Shown here in pieces: positions 62,323 to 64,000 of a stretch of DNA of 64,000 nt (positions are counted from its first letter, which is position 1; every line of letters begins with the position of its first letter). Location of the stretch: contig NZ_JALHRX010000011.1 of assembly GCF_023952475.1 (NCBI RefSeq), forward strand, positions 175,150 through 239,149. The letters run 5' to 3'. Origin of the DNA: Cupriavidus sp. WGlv3 (GTDB taxonomy: Bacteria > Pseudomonadota > Gammaproteobacteria > Burkholderiales > Burkholderiaceae). The notes below the pieces were generated by a model that searched no databases, was not told where the DNA came from, and worked only from the letters and a program-made list of their open reading frames with translations. The position numbers were made by a program, and so were the translations under genes.

Positions 62323-62342
62323 AAATATCATTTGCGATATTT
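62323..62342. promoter_or_regulatory. Inverted repeat in the AT-rich leader of vgrG
   Basis: AAATATC (62323-62329) and GATATTT (62336-62342) are exact reverse complements across 6 bases. They lie in a strikingly AT-rich patch (about 62290-62345), 80 bases upstream of vgrG. Promoter, H-NS-like silencer target or operator are all possible. Confidence 0.45.
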
Positions 62343-62422
62343 CCGATGGATTTCCGCAAGCTTTCGCGGCAGATTGAAATGCCTGCCCGGCGGCGATCGC
62401 TCTGCCCCGGGTGGCATCGGAA

Positions 62423-64000
62423 ATGGACCTTGCCACGCTCTATCAGCACCTCTTTTCATCGCGCCATCGCCTGTACGCGTTGGACGGTGATTCTCCGGTA
62501 AAGGAACTGGCCGTCGAAGCCTGGGTCGGCCGCGAAGCCATCTCAGCGCTGTTCGAATGGCGCATCGTTACAGTCAGCGCCAATGCCGATATCGCGCTGG
62601 ACAGTTTGATGGGCCAGCGCGTAACGCTGCTGACCACGCTCGCAGGCGGTGGCCAGTCACGCCGCACTGGCCTGATCCGGCAAGCCGAGAGGCTCGGCGC
62701 CGACGGCAGCCTGACGCGCTACCGCCTGACCGTGGTGCCGTGGCTGTGGCTGACCACGCAGCAGCGTCACAGTCAGGTGTTCCAGAGCCGCACGCTCGAC
62801 AGCATCATCGAAGGCGTTCTTCAGGACTATGCGCCGTATGCGCACTGGCGTTACGCCGCCGGAGCCGAAGCCCGCATCGCCGCGTTCGGTGAACGCGACC
62901 ACATCGCGCAATTCCGCGAGACCGACTACCAATTCTTGTCGCGCCTGCTGGCCGAAGCCGGTCTCGGATATACCATGATGGAACACGACGAAGCACCCTT
63001 CGGCCATGCCGTGGTGATCTTTGCCGACAGCGCGCAATTGCCGGAAGATCCCGAATCCGCAGCCGGTGGCGGCATCCGCTACCACCGCGCGCATAGCCAG
63101 GAATCGGCTGATGCCATCCAGCAGTTGATCTGTGAGACGCGTGCCTCGGTCGGCGGCGTGGCAGTGAGCGCGTGGGACCCCGAAGCCAAGCGCGCGATTC
63201 GTGGTCACGCGCCCGCGCGCTACGGCGTATTTCCAGGCCGTGCCATCAGTCCCGATCCTTACTTGTCGGTCAGCCTGTCGCTGGCGCCGGACACGGGCAG
63301 CGCGCAGCGCGTCGCCGAACAGGTAATGGAAGCTATCGAAGTCCGCGCACTGGTGTTCACCGGCAGCGCCTCGGTGCGCTCATTGCGTAGTGGCAACCGC
63401 TTGACCGTGACCGGCTGCCCACACCTGCCGTCACAACCGGACGATACCGCGGGGTATCCGCTGCTGCTCGATGCAGTCGAACACTGCGGCATCAACAACC
63501 TCGCGGTGGAAACACGTGCCGCGCTTGCCGACCGGATGGGACCGCTGGAAGCGGCGTTGTGCTTCGACACGCCGCCGCCGGCTCCGGATGCCGTGGCAAC
63601 CACCGTCGGCCTGATGAACAGCTTCTTCGACGACGCCGCCGAGCGCCTGATTCCGACCGAATCCCTGCGGACGGCCGCACGGGAACACGGCTATGCGGCG
63701 CTCTTTCGTGCCTTCGATGCGCGCCGCCCATGGCGCGCCGCCGTGCTGGACGGTGATTGTCCGCGTCTCTATAGTCACTCCACCCCGCTTGGCGCCCACA
63801 CCGCAATCGTGGTCGGCCCCGACGGGCAGACGCAGCCGGACGGCCATGCCGAACACCACGCCAGCCCGCGCGGACAGATCCGTGTGCGCTTCCCCTGGCA
63901 GCGCGGCGATCGCGCCGACGACCGCAGCAGCCGCTGGATCCGCGTCGCGCAGCGCCAGGCCGGCGCCGGCATGGGCTGGCAATGGCTGCCGCGCATCGGT
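62423..64000 (+). CDS. vgrG: Type VI secretion system tip protein VgrG, cut by the window end
   Basis: The frame is open from the ATG at 62423 to the last base, giving the first 526 residues. The N-terminus ('LYQHLFSSRHRLYALDGD') and the gp27-like region ('FRETDYQFLSRLLAEAGLGY', then 'FADSAQLPEDP') are typical of Burkholderiaceae VgrG, and 'GQIRVRFPWQRGD' starts the gp5-like OB-fold part. VgrG forms the spike of the T6SS needle and often carries or binds effectors. The C-terminus, where an effector domain would be, is outside the window. GGAA precedes the ATG. Confidence 0.92.
   Translation, partial: MDLATLYQHLFSSRHRLYALDGDSPVKELAVEAWVGREAISALFEWRIVTVSANADIALDSLMGQRVTLLTTLAGGGQSRRTGLIRQAERLGADGSLTRYRLTVVPWLWLTTQQRHSQVFQSRTLDSIIEGVLQDYAPYAHWRYAAGAEARIAAFGERDHIAQFRETDYQFLSRLLAEAGLGYTMMEHDEAPFGHAVVIFADSAQLPEDPESAAGGGIRYHRAHSQESADAIQQLICETRASVGGVAVSAWDPEAKRAIRGHAPARYGVFPGRAISPDPYLSVSLSLAPDTGSAQRVAEQVMEAIEVRALVFTGSASVRSLRSGNRLTVTGCPHLPSQPDDTAGYPLLLDAVEHCGINNLAVETRAALADRMGPLEAALCFDTPPPAPDAVATTVGLMNSFFDDAAERLIPTESLRTAAREHGYAALFRAFDARRPWRAAVLDGDCPRLYSHSTPLGAHTAIVVGPDGQTQPDGHAEHHASPRGQIRVRFPWQRGDRADDRSSRWIRVAQRQAGAGMGWQWLPRIG

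Noticed and set aside
60310..62436. A 708-codon minus-strand open frame opposite ilvD
   Set aside because: It is the mirror of ilvD codon bias; no motif and no initiation site.

Overview
The window looks like part of a chromosome of a beta-proteobacterium of the Burkholderiaceae, most probably Cupriavidus or a close relative. The DNA is GC-rich, with three orphan Bug/TctC solute receptors, three trimeric porins of the Burkholderiaceae type, very many LysR regulators and densely packed catabolic operons. I see no rRNA, tRNA, CRISPR array, insertion sequence or phage gene. Almost all of it is accessory catabolism; only ilvD and a class I fructose-bisphosphate aldolase near the right end are central metabolism. 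The window enters mid-gene in a short-chain dehydrogenase and leaves inside a type VI secretion vgrG gene.

Layout. 1-5205: a plus-strand operon of unknown substrate (SDR, ABM-domain monooxygenase, AhpD/CMD-like protein, double cupin, FAD amine oxidase, zinc alcohol dehydrogenase, MFS carrier), closed by a strong bidirectional hairpin. 5246-8855: LysR, M20 amidohydrolase and MFS carrier. 8875-12921: LysR, PatB/MalY C-S lyase, amino-acid permease and a small hypothetical protein. 13109-16138: amidase of the carbamoylase type, diaminopropionate ammonia-lyase and an Lrp regulator. 17173-22515: LysR, Bug receptor, a three-component opine/hydroxyproline-type amino-acid dehydrogenase and a RidA protein.

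22624-38519 is the most interesting part. I read it as a methylxanthine N-demethylation island. Its core is a contiguous ndmC-ndmD-ndmE set: an oxygenase subunit that has no Rieske cluster, a reductase that carries the missing Rieske domain at its N-terminus, and a GST-like partner. Two NCS2 purine permeases, two porins, two LysR regulators and the formaldehyde-disposal pair frmA-fghA surround it. A second, complete VanA/VanB-type Rieske oxygenase with its own reductase and a TIM-barrel protein of unknown role sits in front, and is not part of the described Ndm system as I know it. Xanthine dehydrogenase is not in the window.

38516-42144 holds an AbgB-like amidohydrolase, a Bug receptor and a LysR gene. 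42185-52065 is a carnitine catabolic cluster: BCCT carrier, Rieske carnitine oxygenase CntA, reductase CntB, malic-semialdehyde dehydrogenase, D-malate/tartrate dehydrogenase, a porin, a LysR regulator and a coupled HTH-PAS regulator. It would take carnitine to trimethylamine and malate and on to pyruvate. 52068-58984 holds an ABC-F ATPase and a Bug/D-aminoacylase/LysR/amidase group. The right end has the aldolase, ilvD with a clear terminator, and vgrG.

Several divergent LysR promoters carry perfect or near-perfect inverted repeats, and three gene ends have a perfect hairpin built over a stop codon. All function calls rest on motifs and remembered family sequences; no database search was run.
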